From the NCBI GenBank assembly GCA_947462335.1, contig OX381707.1:36259618-36323617 (forward strand): a DNA stretch of 64,000 nucleotides, given 5' to 3'. The stretch is from Harmothoe impar. Taxonomy: Eukaryota > Annelida > Polychaeta > Phyllodocida > Polynoidae. Every line of letters begins with the position of its first letter. The stretch's first letter is position 1. The notes beneath the pieces were generated by a model that worked only from the letters and a program-made list of their open reading frames with translations, did not search any database and had not been told where the DNA came from. Position numbers and translations under genes: made by a program. Of this stretch, positions 46,510-60,440 are shown in pieces.

Positions 46510-47972
46510 CGCTCATTTCTATAAGTATAATTATGCATTTGGTAAAGGTTTGTGGTGTAGCATTGGGTAGACGGACAATTAGAGTGGCACAATATTGGGA
46601 TTGCATAAAATGTAGACGACCTAAGGGGCCTCGATTTATTCATCATCATTCCGGCCATATCATGCATAGAAACAGTTCTGCCACGGTAATAACATGTACA
46701 TTCAAAAGCCACCTGTTGTGAAATGATTCTTCAAAGGATAAGGGTGGAACAATCTCTAAACCCACAGGGGGTCTCATAGATAGTTGGGTTGAGATCTTAT
46801 CTAACTTGTTTTAGTGAACATTAATGTCTAGAAGAATATTATTAACTATAGGTAATAACTATCGGCTGTCCCAGCACAAGGATAAGGATCAGGGCAAAGA
46901 TTATGGCACGTGGGGGGATGACTGATCAATAGATCTAGATCAAATCTAACTTTAAGCGATGCCCCCTGTAGGGCTATACCACTATCACCTAGATATGTAG
47001 TCGTGGGGTAATCCTCTTGGGAGCACTCAGCAGGTCTTCAAAACGTTATACACTACACTTGCTAAGCTTGCTAGATTCTATCATGAGACACCGAAGAGTT
47101 TATTTCACATTCCCAGGTAAGCTAACCAGTGCATGGTCAAGAAGTAATAACCTTAAAGTTACTATCGGTATAATCATATTATTATCTAAAATCTTCATAA
47201 CGGCGATATGGCCAGCTCGCCCAGCTCCAGGGTCAGCATGATAGTTGACAGATACTAAACTGAGCAGCCAGTATCTATAGGCCAAAGAAAACTTAGAAGG
47301 CTGGTTTCTCTTTCATGCAACGTTAGAGGGGTTTCTTAGAATAGTAGGCCTGTGATGTGATATAATATTTAATATCAATGAGCAACTATACTGATGATTA
47401 CGATCAGCCAGCGTGAGACATTATACATTATAGCCTACAGCGGATGTGACCATTACTTCTGTTATAAAACTTTGACTTGTTTCTTTACAGATGTCAGTCT
47501 GTATATATTTTCTATTGACTTTAGTATACATACTCCTCATGTCTGACGTAGATCCCCCTCCATGTCACATGGTCGTGATACTCATTAAATATTTACTTCT
47601 CCTTAGTTTCTCCAAGCTCAAACCGGCAGTCTTAGAATTATAATCACCTTTTATGTTACATTTTGTGTTGTTCCTCTGGTGTGAAATTCTCAAAAGAAGA
47701 AAAGAACGCGTACAAGAGGGATAATAAAGTTTTTTACTGGATGTAGTTTAGAGGAAAAGCTTCTAACAAATTAAACTGGGGAACACTAGTGGATTACATC
47801 TCAGCAGCACCCTAAGTATGTAGTTTTAAACAAGGATTACTATTACACTAATGATCTTGGAGTCTCTGGTTACATGGTCCAAATAAACAAAGAGAAACTG
47901 TACCAGATCTAATGGGAAACTTGCCAAATCCTTGATCTGGTAGATCCATAGCTGGTGCCGGCTTTAGGATAC
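46510..47972. other. No feature recognised
   Basis: This is AT-rich intergenic sequence without a supported gene. Confidence 0.4.
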
Positions 47973-48080
47973 ACAGAGAGAAGAAACAGCGTCAAAAGGG
48001 AGTCCAGGTTGCCTCCAGGGAGCCTAGGTGACTCTCTGGCTGACCTAAGGGAGTCACCTGGGGGAGCCATATGACCACTT
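47973..48080 (+). mobile_element. Half copy of the ACAGAGAG foldback element
   Basis: ACAGAGAGAAGAAACAGCGT, AAAAGGGAGTCCAGG, CCTAGGTGACTCTCTGGC and CATATGA follow the left arm of the 58070-58358 element. The mirror-image right arm is missing. Confidence 0.8.
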
Positions 48081-51000
48081 TTGTCTGAGCACCTGCACTC
48101 TACATCATTGGTCACAATTGACTAATCTGCAGCTGGAGTGATGGATTCTCTTATTGTTAATAGTCTTATTAAGATTATGTTAGGAGACCAGTATTTTTAC
48201 ACCAAAGAAAAGGAATCTTTTATGGTTTGACCCTTCTTCTGCTAATGGATAAGCTGATTTAGGGACATACATAACAGTGAAAAGAAATAAAGTATTCAAT
48301 ACATGATTATTTTGCATGAACCTTCGCATTACAGATTGTTCGCCTCTCTTCCCTGACTTTTCTCTCATTTACTGCTTCCCCTTCTTTCCTCCTTTCTTTC
48401 CTTTAAAAAACCCATTTTATCTACATCGCTTACTTTCTACAATTGCTTCCTTCAGCTCTCCTCTGCCCGTTACTTTCGTCCTTAGAGGTCTATCTGCCAA
48501 CCCTTGATCTCACCGCTGGGACCATTGGATAAGACTGTAAGAGGGTACAGGAGAAAGTTAAATAAATTCGCCCAAACACCATTCACTTTCGAATTAAATC
48601 CCCTGGGCCACAGTAGTATATAGACCAGGAGACTTCCCAAGCTGTCTTACCCTATGCAAACAAACCCAAATCCAATAATCCCTACAGTGGTGTTGTTTCT
48701 ACTCGAGTCGAACAGGTTATCACAGTTCTTAAAGGCAGGAATCCAATTTCTGATCTCTATACTGGTTGTGTTTAGCACTGGTGGTGTTTAGCACGGTTAC
48801 AAGAGTACAGAGGTGCCTTTAACACCGTTTTACTAAGGCTGGTGACTCAAGGCAATGCACCAGGTGCCACTATTCCTCCAGTGTATTAAGCTACCCTGAC
48901 CACCACCACCCAATCTGGAGCACTGTATTAACCAGCAGGTAATAAGGTCTCCGGTATCAAGCGCTTGTATCAACAACCATCCCTGTGTTACAGATTGCTG
49001 TAACAGCCCTGGAGGATGTATTGTCCCAGGAGGGGAGGGACACAGTCACACAGCCAGGGACTGCCTAACCAGGTTGGGTTGTTTGACTTGGCCCACCCTG
49101 CGTAGCACGCCTGTATTTCTATGGAGGAGGGGGTGGTACAGAGGGGGTGGTGCAGAGGGGAGGGGGTGGTCAGCACTTTCTCTTGAAGAGAGACCCTGGA
49201 GGAGCAGACCTGAGTTGCTGACCCCCCATTGGAGGGGGCGCTCTATGAGGCTGGCACATAGAAGTGATTAACACTGGAGTTTCCTGCGTTGGACCCTGGA
49301 GGAGGTCTAGAGTACCTACAAAGTGGTGCAGGCGCCATGACCGTCCGACCTCACAGTCAGGTAAGGGGACTCCCCATGCTGAAGGGGGGGGGGGGGCAGT
49401 TTAGAAAGAAATGCCACCTTTCGTGGGCGTAATTGAGACAGTATTTGCAAATCCCCGAATATCAGATTTATATATTGAACTAGCATTTCTGAGAGGCATG
49501 GCCGTTGTTTGGCACTTTATATTCTGTATAGCAAGGCGCATGCCCCAACGTTTGGGATATAAACATTTTTGTACATAAAAACAGAGTGATGTTTTCAACA
49601 ATACATATGACAAGTTATAGATCTGAGGTTAAAATAATATAATCTGGAGGTGTCCAGAATTTAGTTTGAAAAATGTTTGTCCTCAATTACCAGCTGTTTG
49701 TCCACCCTACTCGTTAGAGCTACTGCTTCCAACCTCGTCCCCAAACCTCACTGTTCTAATAATTGCTTAGTTATTGTATGGTATTCATTAAAGTTGGTAC
49801 CTTGGTAATTACCCACATTTAGTTGCAATGATAAACGTTGGATTGCTCTTCGTTAAGCTACCAGTGGTACTACCTAAATCCAAATCCTGATACATGGCTA
49901 TGCTTTGGTCAAGTTCAACTTTAGTAGATTATAAGTCCCTTTTTGTCAACAGAGGGAGAGGGCAAACATTTGTTGGCGCCTCTAGTGGGGGGGGGGGGGG
50001 GGCAGACATTATTCTCTCCCTTTTTGATTAAAAAGAACTGATCATTACTGTAGTCCAAAAGGGGCACGCTCAATCCACAAATCCCCCTAAAGGGGGAGGT
50101 TTAGGGTTGGGGTGGTCTATGACTTCTCACTGGCGCGAAAACCCCACCACACCTACCACATCCCCACCTACCAAGTCGTTACCACACTACCACTCGACCC
50201 TTCAGCTATTAACACATTGCCCGGTCACTTCAACTTGACCCTCCGCCAACTACAGAGTCCTTTGCAACCACCCACCCACTCCTAGAATATTCAACATTTT
50301 CTTTAGATATTAATTGTCAATATCTTGTTAATCATGAATTATAGGTCTACTATGGAGAAACGTCGTTATAATAAGTTTACATCTCACGTTTACTTGACTG
50401 CATACATCTAGTTGTCTTATCATTATAAAATAATGTAATATGTCTCTAAGTCTTGCCTCCATTATCTTTTTGCGCCTTAGAGTAAGTTAAAGACCCAACC
50501 CTAATACGAGCAAACACGTCAAATAACCCCCTAACCAGTTGCACCGGTCCGGAAATACGAGGCCTATACTATTTTTGCCACCATCGAGTCTTTATCCCAA
50601 ATGCCAACGTGCTATTTGATATTCCTTTAGGATTCATGAGAGTGTATCTGGCTAACTTGATTCTTGGCAAACTCAACTGTATATCATTTGTTTGGCCATC
50701 ATCCATAGAACCAACATGCTAGAGAGACCAGAGTTTGAGCGCCTCTTTGGTGCTATTGCAAACATTAGTTGCCAGAAATAGGTATAGACTGCACTTATAG
50801 ACCTATTCAGAAACCACTCACCACCCAATGTGCCTATGAAAATATTTTCTATCTATTACCTGTAATTATGTATTTGCTTGAATAACCCCAGCAGTGCTGG
50901 CCTTGGAAAGGCTATTCATATACATAGAATTTATTTCAGGGTAGCTAAATCTGGCACTGGGAGTGGGAGTGTCTGAACAGAACCCTTTTGTTGATCGAAG

Positions 51001-51087
51001 TAATGGGATGTAATTATATTCGTGAACTGTGAGGTACTTAGTCTCTGTTATACTTCACCCGTAGCAACTATTATCAACATGGGACCT
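48081..51087. other. No gene recognised; G-rich patches
   Basis: GGGGGTGGT-type words repeat at 49125-49170. G-runs lie at 49384-49396 and 49987-50002. No domain-bearing frame was found. Confidence 0.4.
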
Positions 51088-51209
51088 CCCCAACGGGCAC
51101 AACATTCAATTCAATGTTGAATCGACATTGAATCAACATTGAATCAACATTGAATCAACATTGACAACCAGTTATCAATGTTGATTCAATTTTCTGTGCC
51201 CACTGGGTC
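51088..51209. mobile_element. Short MITE with CC(A)ACGGGCACA ends and TTGAATCAACA core repeats
   Basis: CCAACGGGCACA at the left and TGTGCCCACTGGG at the right are near-inverted. The core carries four to five tandem units of about 15 bp (ATTGAATCAACATTG type) and a mirrored ATCAATGTTGATTC. MITEs with this kind of end and minisatellite core recur in many animal genomes. I give no family name. Confidence 0.75.
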
Positions 51210-54200
51210 ATAGTCTAGTATCGTAGTAACCATGTATTCTCTTGATAAGCATTCTCGACTATTTGAGAGTAGGCCTAGGGGCTACATTCCTGTCAATTGG
51301 GTGCACAGCGTTGAATGAGGCGCTCTGTGGTTCTGCATCAAGCCACTTAAATTGCAAAATGAATAAAGTCATTATCAGACTAGATTTCAACCCCAACACC
51401 AAGCATAACAAAGCTAAGCATGTGACATAATGTCCTAAACTTGACGTACTAGAAGAATACATAATCTGACAAACTTAAGATATGTGTGATATATGGAGAC
51501 CTCTCACATGTTGTATCCCAGCTAGACTTTCTCAAGTCTTTGATTTTAAGTAATGACCAAAAACGGACCGTTTCTACCATACACATGTCTGTGGAATCAA
51601 AGCCAGGGGAGGGGGGAGGAGGAGGTGGTGGAGGGGGGATAGAGTGTGGCAGGGAGGAAGGCTCTAGTTGGCGCAGGCCAGTCTATATCCCAGCTATCAC
51701 TGCTCGTCTTATTCACGAGAATATTACGTAGAAATGATGAGAAACTTATCAGTTTTACATAATGATGTAACCCAGACGAGTGGTGCTAACAGGGATATTA
51801 TTCAAGAGTAATAACATTTATTAAACCCATATAGCATAATTATGTAATGATGTCTGGCTCATACATGTATTAAAGATGGTGTCTGGAGTACATACATTAT
51901 ATCATAAATACCATTTGCTGATTAGTATGTATTGATGTAGCCATCTGTGTTTCTGCCACTCCCTGACCACTGTGAGTCCAGACTAAAGCCATGACAGTAC
52001 CAACACCCCACCTAAAGGTGAATTAAAGTGGTTTTGACTGCATTGAGGTTCCCTGGACCGTGATAGAATAAAACCAGGTCCTATAAGGAGATTCATTCGT
52101 AGACAGTTTATCATTTATCGGACCTACTTATATATTTTCACATCAATTTTGAGCATTTACACTTGCTTCATTATATAAACACTCACAACTGTACACATGT
52201 GTGGTTAATACTGGCACCCCAGCCATCTTAGTGGCATTGATATTCAGTTTACTTTAAAGATACTCTAGACATGCAGAGGACACAAGGTGTTCATTGGATT
52301 GTACTAAAGCTGCATGAAACAACCTCCAAGTATTAAAGCTCAACATCTGGATCACATTTCTCTTATTTGTAGGGCCCCAAACGGGGGTACCTGTGTCACT
52401 TGTCGATCCTAAGTGTAGAAGTAGGTCTGTCCCTTGTCGCCAACCCCTAGTATTCCCTTCTCCCTTGTCCATAAGGGCTAAAACAGAGTCTTGTCCATCG
52501 TTGATTTTACCCGTTTGGGACCCTTTAGGGTGCACCAATCTTGGGCTTTTTGACACATGACTATAATTTGGAAGGGAATCATCCTAAACCACAAATGAAA
52601 TTATTTAGCATTTCAGGGGACAGCGGAAGGTAACCAAAATGTTCTTAAAATGTCAATAGCTACCCTGAGGTGATTTGCTTACATACATTGTATCATGAAA
52701 TGCACACAACCCTGCCAGAGTGCCAGTAATACACACACCACTAACTAGTAATACCCGACGGTACAGCATGGTGAGCATGGGTGTGGAAAGGGTTTAGGGA
52801 GACAAGACCTTTTACGGGGCGCCTAAGTAGGATTTAGTTATGCATCTGAACCTACGAGTCTGGATAACCCGTGCTTAATAGAGTGTATACATACCAGATA
52901 GGAAAGCGTTAGGTGTGTAAAGCATGTTGAAGAGGCCTTTATATGTAGGGTTAAGGGGGTTTATATAAACCACCACTGTTACAATTGGCTATTTTCTCAA
53001 CGTGAGCAACCACCTGTAATAGCTTGCTATTTGAATAAGTGCTTATTTCATATGGGGTCCTAAGGCAAGATGGTAGCCTTTTGGTCGGGAGGTCATTTCA
53101 CAATAACGTTTAGCAAATATGAATATGTTTTGGTCGTCTCTAGTATTTGGTTCTTGGCACACTATGCCTGTGGTTTGTATACATAATATACCGTATCCAA
53201 AAGACTGAAGGGTGTCAGGGAAACCTGTATGGTGGAGCTAAGGGGCCAGTGGTAAAATGTGCTACGTTGCTTTTAGCAGAACATTCATAACATTGTGTGT
53301 AGGCCTACTAGCATATTTGTGAAATTCTCATATCAGGGAATTCACAAGATAATTAAGTTTCAAATAATGTATATTAGAATACAGGAAGTTATATCTATGT
53401 AATTGGCGGACACACTGCAGAAATGTTCATAACCTTTAGTTTTGAACAATTTGAGTGTTCCTCTGTATTGATCTCATATTATCATGAGCCACATCAAAAG
53501 CATTTAAAAGTAACTTTTAGATTTGAAAGGATAAGTAGCATTATGTTAAGTTGTGTAGTTTGGTGACTGGTGACTGATGGCTGTGAGATACTCGTCAGCG
53601 TTAGTTAACAGGGTGTGAGATACGGGGATCGATGGGGCTCGATCAGTATGAATCTTTGACTAATGTCCAAATAAAAACAAAATTCGCTTAAAAAATAATC
53701 TCAATTGGAAAATGCCCTTTCATGGTGGGAAACCCTCACGCCACACATCTGCACGTATACCCTGTTACATCATAAAATGTGTGGTCTTAGAAAGTAGGCA
53801 AGCATTATGCATATAACATTGAGGATCGAAACAAACTGGAAAGCAGACCCCCCACATAGACTCTACAGAAATGTCATCTATAGAAACCTGTCTAAAACTC
53901 ACACAGCATGGTCCATAAAATCACAAATACATGTTAGGGTTTATTTAGTCAGGACTTACTAGTGGATATAAAGCTGCATTCAGGGTGTCCGTATTTACGT
54001 ATTGGCCCAGAATGCTGCTTTGTGCAGTATGTTTAAATAGTGTTAGGCGAATATATTAGCATGTATGTGTCGGACTTTTGTTGACTTTCCATCGTAAAGC
54101 ATAGGCCTCTGGGTTTGGACGGATTCCCATGCATGCCAAGTTTACTTGGTTAGGTACTCGGTTTGGTGTTGGTTCTGGCTCATCAGACCTTGACTCTATT

Positions 54201-54350
54201 GAAATACTAAAATGGCCGTGCATCTGTATGAAATAGTTGGGGTGTATCTTTTCATAATAAGGCTCGTGTTTCCTTTGGTTTAAATAACACTGACTATTTA
54301 TATATAACTCGTAAAAGGGAGGCATTCGTTCCTGCTTGTTTCTACTATGG
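51210..54350. other. No gene supported
   Basis: This holds a purine-rich patch (51607-51640) and otherwise AT-rich DNA. A 100-codon minus frame (52254-52556) has ordinary protein-like composition but no motif, and I see no clear splice sites, so it is not called. Confidence 0.4.
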
Positions 54351-54351
54351 C

Positions 54352-54433
54352 CACCGTCCACTGGGCTCGAATGGGCCAAAGCTATATAGGGAATGTACGG
54401 ACTTAGTAGAGCAAAGTACCCCAGTGGACGGTG
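54352..54433. mobile_element. 82-bp foldback with CACCGTCCACTGG ends
   Basis: CACCGTCCACTGG at 54352-54364 is perfectly inverted as CCAGTGGACGGTG at 54421-54433. The interior (TATATAGG.GAATG..GG.CTTA) is shared with 62680-62758. Confidence 0.78.
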
Positions 54434-54508
54434 TCTCGTAAATAAACTACTTGATTTCCTCAAAAAAAGATTCAGCTGCGATTCATTGGTACGTCATGTA
54501 ATATGTAC

Positions 54509-54542
54509 TAGCCACACGAAGCTATATAACCTCGCGTGGCTA
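54509..54542. other. Small hairpin TAGCCAC / GTGGCTA
   Basis: A 7-bp stem extended by a few pairs. It lies between the 54352 and 54666 elements. No RNA family is recognised. Confidence 0.5.
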
Positions 54543-54665
54543 GGTGGTGAGAAATCTAATATTTTCGAATGGCTTCAAATAAACTGTCTGGATTCGTCGG
54601 CAGTGCAATTCCCACTCGGTGCACCATTTAGAAGGTGAACTACCAAAGCAAATGAAGATAAAGTA

Positions 54666-54857
54666 GTCCACTAGCCCATGGAATGGTTTTGTCAGCCGAT
54701 GTCTAGTTTTAATTTTCATATTAGGTTAAATAATACAATTTTTTTTAAACACCTAACATATTCACGTTGCATTCTTATTAATGATAATTGAATTATTTAC
54801 CCAATTAAAACCAAAAAGGGAATCGGCCGACAAAACCTATTCCATCAGCCAGTGGAC
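54666..54857. mobile_element. 192-bp TIR MITE, ends GTCCACT(A/G)GC
   Basis: GTCCACTAGCCCATGGAAT then GGTTTTGTC.GCCGAT at the left is inverted at the right with a few mismatches over about 35 bp. The interior is AT-rich. Confidence 0.78.
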
Positions 54858-55331
54858 CACCGGCTTAAGACGGTGGGAGAGACACATGTATGCATACGGT
54901 CTCTGAAAGGTGGGAGTGGGTTTCTTGGAGCACCTGTTATCACACCTCCAGTCCATTTGATCTGGAAACTGGAGGGAATTAGCTCACCTTCCAGACACCT
55001 GAACCAAGACTCTGGGCGGTGCTTAACACCCAATGGTGTAAAGGTTTATCCCTCTTATGCTACCAGCGGTGCGAACTTAGGTCATTAGATAGTGGTCGAT
55101 GTAGTCGATTATAGTTAATTTGGCATATGTGACTGGCATGCTGCAAGTTCATTCTGTTACTGACTACTGTCAGTTCTATTTGGAGTGGATAAATAATATG
55201 GGGGGGGGGGGGGTGTTAGCTGAACACCATTATATTCTACATGGATCCAAGTAATACAATAACTACAAGTATAGCATTAACACATTGAATAACAATACTT
55301 CATGTTATAATGAAGGACCTAAACCGTGACC

Positions 55332-55563
55332 GCACAGAGAAAAGTAAAGGTGTCAACTGTGCCTCCCAAGTGGCTCTGGCAAAATAGAGCCAAGTCGCAA
55401 ATGACTCTGCTTGTATGAATGACAAATTTGAGTTGACTCTGAACTATCAGTGATAACTCAAGTTGACCCATGATATAAACAGAGTAAAAAGCAGTTTGAC
55501 ACACTTATTCTTACCTGTGCCATGTGGGAGACACAGCTTCACACCTTTACTTTTCTCTGTGTG
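55332..55563. mobile_element. 232-bp TIR MITE, ends GCACAGAGAAAAGTAAAGG
   Basis: The left arm runs GCACAGAGAAAAGTAAAGGT then GTCAACTGTGCCTCCCAAGT. The right arm is its near reverse complement (55519-55563), about 45 bp long. The interior has no frame of note. Confidence 0.8.
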
Positions 55564-57850
55564 TACATTCCGTCTCTAGCCTGCAACTTCTTAGTTAGAA
55601 TTTGATCTATACTATAGTCCCCACTACATAGCCAAAACCAGTCGAACAAAAGCTCAATAGTTTGACCATTTCCACTTATATATAGACAAGGATATTTATA
55701 ATCGATGACCTGCATGACCGATCGCCTGGTGTCCACACCTTCCCATTAGTATTATAATACATAATGGAGTAGACTGTCAACCTTCATCTTGCTTTGTCCC
55801 TGTAGTCACTGATGGATTGTGACAGCTCAACAGATGGCCCAATTCGTCAGTCTGAAATAGGAACGATATTTGTCTAGTTTACCCTTGGACGCCATAGACT
55901 AAGGTTGCATAGGTGGTGATATGGATATATACCTCTGCCAGTCCACTAGTGCATGTTAGAATATAGGTCTGCAAGTAAGTTTCATTTTCTGAAATATTAA
56001 GAATATGAATTTTGTATGGCATGATATGATAGAGTCAATGGATTTGAAGTGGTCTGTGAGGCATGTTTACCTGGCAGTCACATTAATCGTGGAAACGCCT
56101 GCTAACCACTCAATGTACCATTCTCTGTACAGCGATTAGGGGTATCAATTGAAATATTGATAATATACAACTCTGTTACTGTCAGTGTACAATGCCATAG
56201 AATATGTCTTCATAATGTATACCGCACTGTGGATTTAGAGTAATTCAGTTGACTTATCACATTATTCTTAATTCATTTTTACATCAGACTAAATTAAGAT
56301 TGTGACGCGATCTGCGGAAATGGACCTCAGTGCAGGGTGCATTAAGGTCCCTTTTCCCATTACTTGTTTCAGAGATTCTTAAAAACGTGATCTTTCTACA
56401 CGGCGCAATGTGTTGAGTTTCTCGTGAGAGAGAAAACTTGAGAGAATAAATCATTGCGACAGGGAGTGAGGTAAAACCTGAGCAGTTCTGATCATATTTC
56501 ATGGAGATGAGTCGGATAAAACAGTTCCAGGTTAACCTTGGGGGCTTATTTTCATATTACAACTATTGAAACAACAGCCAAGAGTTTCTGTTACTTTTAA
56601 ATTAATTACTTTCTACATTAAAAGGAAACGTTGCTTTTATCATTTAGAAAACGATTGTAGAAAAATAGAAGCTTAATTTCAATTTACACTGGAAAGGTAC
56701 AGGGATAAAAACGTGTGTCTCTTAATGTCGAGTATTGTTGTCTGGCAGGCGCCATCATGACTATAATTGACTAGTGTTCAGTTAAATAAAACAAACTATT
56801 TGAACTAATTGCAAAAGAAATGAACACCTGGTTATTGAGATTGAATAGCCATAGGTTCCATGCGTTTCATTCTTTTAACGATATCACCCAAAACTTAGAT
56901 GATGAGTATGTGCTTTTGCACCATATTCAGTCACTGGAAAAACATGTGAGGATAATTATACTACTTTAGCGTTTTGTATGAGTATAAATTTGGAAGCAGT
57001 CGCAAACTCTGTATCCTCTTATAATAGCATCATGCATGGTTACTACTCATATCGCACTTAGTGCTTTGGATCTGGAGAGGGCTGAGCAAATATGAACCCT
57101 GTGAAGCCAGGGAGTGGCAGACCGTCGGATTTTAATGAAGGTTCTCTTTTTTAAAGATGTGTTTGACGAGGATTATATTTGTTACAATCGGTACATGTAC
57201 AAGTATGCATTCACGGAAAGCGAAATGTCAGATACAAAAGAATGTACTCAGCTCTACAATTAAAAGGGGATGATGGGTACGGGGTAAGGATACTAATAAG
57301 ACTGGCTGAATGCCCTGAGATCAACATTGATGTGGATCAACACAGCAAAAATCTATGTGGAAAACAGACCTGCAAATGCTTTTAAGTATGATATAGAACA
57401 TAATAGTTTTCTTTGAAAACATGCAAAATGGGCATGGTTACCACTTTCTTCACTTAAACATGTATTTGCCACTTTCAGAAGCACCTCAAAACTGAGGAGG
57501 GTTCCTCCTGGAACCAAAATTGTAATGCAAGACATTTTTTAGTTCATAGTATATCATTCTCTAGATCCTGACACAATCCTGGTCCTGAAGCAGTGATGAA
57601 CCATGCCCGGGGAAATTACATTTGAAGTGAGACATGTAGAAGGGTGATTACTACCATTTTTTGTACATCATATTAATACAATAAGAATCTGTCATAGAAG
57701 GTTGAAGATCCTAACATGATTTAGCATGAGAGTACCTTGGGACATGTAGCTGTTAGAACTGTCAGGGGCCGTAGTGTGGTTTCTACTCTGGATAACAAGC
57801 CTCGTGTATGGACCCTTTCGGGATGCTCCTTAAAAGCTGTGTATCTTTTG
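55564..57850. other. No gene recognised apart from one repeat copy
   Basis: This is AT-rich intergenic DNA around the palindrome-headed repeat at 56290-56365. Short frames (for example 57179-57385) carry no recognised motif. Confidence 0.4.
56290..56365. repeat. Palindrome-headed repeat, copy 3
   Basis: CGCGATCTGCGGAAATGGAC, CAGTGCAGGGTGCATTAAGG and TCCCTTTTCCC form the same hairpin head as copies at 9490 and 25690, in the opposite orientation. Confidence 0.8.
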
Positions 57851-58069
57851 CACCGTAGGATAGTTATGAATGACCAATTACACGCCCAAGGAGCAGCTGT
57901 CTGAGATGCTTTTTGTCACTGATGGGGTGTATACTTCCTTTCAGCTGAGTCTATAGATTTACTGTACACATATAGCTATTTTGTCTCACCCTATACTGCC
58001 TGATGTGCCATCTTTTTTGCTGTCTTGTTAGGTTGCATCCACTGCTTCCATTTGTCTCTTCTAGCCAAC

Positions 58070-58358
58070 ACAGAGAGACGAAACAGCGCCAAAAGGGAGT
58101 CCAGGATGCCCCCAGAATGACCCCCCTATTTAGGGGAGTCCAGGTCGCCTAGGGGAGCCTAGGTGACTCTCTGGCTGACCTAAGGGAGTCACCTGGGGGA
58201 GTCATATGATCCAAAGAGCTATATGACTGCCCCAGGTGAATGCCTTAGGTCAGCCAGAGAGTCACCTAGGCTCCCTTAGGTGACCTTGACTCTCCTAGGG
58301 AGGGGAGCCATTCTGGAGGCAACCTGGACTCCCTTTTGACCCTGTTTCTTTCTCTGTG
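58070..58358. mobile_element. 289-bp foldback MITE inserted in the array
   Basis: The ends ACAGAGAGACGAAACAG and CTGTTTCTTTCTCTGTG are inverted. Long arms share AAAAGGGAGTCCAGG, CCTAGGTGACTCTCTGGC and TGACCTAAG. The other array units read through as CTAGCCAACTTTATG, so the empty site is visible. The element added itself plus AAC (58067-58069, 58359-58361), a 3-bp duplication. A half copy lies at 47973-48080. Confidence 0.87.
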
Positions 58359-60440
58359 AACTTTATCTAAAGATTCCCACAAAGTGTGTATATGTGGGGG
58401 AGGCAGGTGGTATGCACCATATTATTCCGTTATTATTATGATATGACTATGATATTCCACCGTGAACCAAGTACTTTGAATACCTTATGCAAATTCTAGT
58501 TCTCAATCAATTCTCCTGAGCGTTGCTTCCATCATTAATTGATTTAAAAATCGTTTGACGGATAAAATAATTTGTAAATGTAATGTCAATTGTAGTTAGT
58601 CTTGAGAAGGAGGGATGATTGAGGAAGGAAGCCACATACTAATCTATGTATGATACCAAACACAAATAATGAACTGTGAGGAATTACATAGTTATATCTT
58701 GCTGTATACACTTAAAGTCCATAAGTTGGGAGGGTTAGTCAGTACAGACTATCCCAGGTTCGTCATATGTGTGTTAGTCACAATGGCAAAGTTATATTCA
58801 AAAATAACTAAGGGGTCAGTCAGTAGTGGCTAGCCTAGGTTCAGCATTGGTGTTGTATTTGTATACCACTAGTTGGTGCCACCTGTAAGATACTGTGGTG
58901 ACCACTCAGTGCCCCCCCCCCTGGAAATTAAAAGACTAAGGTGGGTTGGTCAGTACTGACCAAGCTGACAATTATAACTTACCTAGGTTGGTCGTATAGG
59001 GAACCAAAAAGTGACTAACTAGGTTAGGTACTAGTGACTGAGAGATTGGTCGTATAGGCAGCCTAGGAATATCAGTGTAGGACTGTAATGAATGACCAAT
59101 TACACGCCTGGAGAGCAGCTGTCTGAGATGCTTTTTTAAGATCCCTGATAGGGTGTATAGTTCCTTTCAGCTGAGTCTATAGATTTGCTGTATACATGCA
59201 GATATTCAGTCTCACTAACACCCTATGCCGCCTGATATGTCATCCTTTTTGCCTTTTTTGGTAGGTTTCATCCACTGCTTCCATTTGTTTTTTCTAGCCA
59301 ACATTATGCAAGTACCACACTTAATGTTTGTGTTAAGGCGGGGGGGCAGGTCTGTTCCATATCATTCTGTTATTATTTGACTATTAGGCCGTATGGTGAG
59401 GCCCTCTATAGAGCTTAGAAAAACATTTTGGTTCCCACAAGAGGGGCAGTACAAAATATTTGTGGTTTTGTATAGACAATGACCCTACTAATCACATATA
59501 AAAAGTTCTCCGCTCACAGTCCTGCAGTTTTTGCATAGGTCAAGGTCAAAGGTCGGTAATTTCCCTCTATAATCCTATCTATATAAAGCCCTTTAACACA
59601 AGAGCTAGTTATTTGTTGTGTCTGAACAAGCCTTAAGAAGCTGATCAATAGGGCTGATCTGAATGAGAAAATCATGCTGATTCCAGATATACTCTTCTTA
59701 ATGGTCACAGCATGGTTAAAATGTCCAAAAAATGAGGTTTAAAAAATAAAAAATATAGAAAAATATACAATAATATTAAAAATCAAACAAAGATTAAATT
59801 AGCATCTATTTAAGCACTCACCATCTAAAACTAGTAGATACTAAGTCGGAAGCATAATTATCACAAAATAATTAGGTCACATGACCTTGATATCCCTAAT
59901 TAGGTCCAAGTTCATGAAAACCTTTTTTGTCATATCTCTCGTTCTTGAAGGACTATTTACAACATTTCAAGGTATAATTTAGGGTTTCTGGGATAGGGGA
60001 ATCCATTGGTGCAGGTTTAAATTTAAACTGCCTGAAATGGAGTGTTATGTATCTAAACCTAAAGCAAACAATGTGTATGTCTTGGTTTTGAGCTAGTTTT
60101 GCGGGACAGAAGATGAAATGTATCACCCAGATACTGATACAAGTGATACTGCATTTAGTACTAAAATAAACAGGTTCCATCCTTTTAACGTTTGCACGTA
60201 TGTGGAATTTAACAAAAAAGAAAATCTACCTACTCCCCCCTCAATGAAATATGGGGAATCATGACATTTTATTAGTTTCTTCTTATGGAAGCGCTGGGTC
60301 TTCCAACCTATCCAAACAAACAATCAATCCTACCAATTCTGATAGGGGCCCTGGTCCTTGTCCTATGCCACTACACATCTCATATGCAGTGCTTGTCTGA
60401 AGTAATAGATTAATTACATAGACAATTTCTTGCTTAAAAT

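Noticed and set aside
52254..52556. 100-codon minus-strand frame as a gene
   Set aside because: The composition is protein-like but there is no motif, homologue or splice signal that I can recognise.
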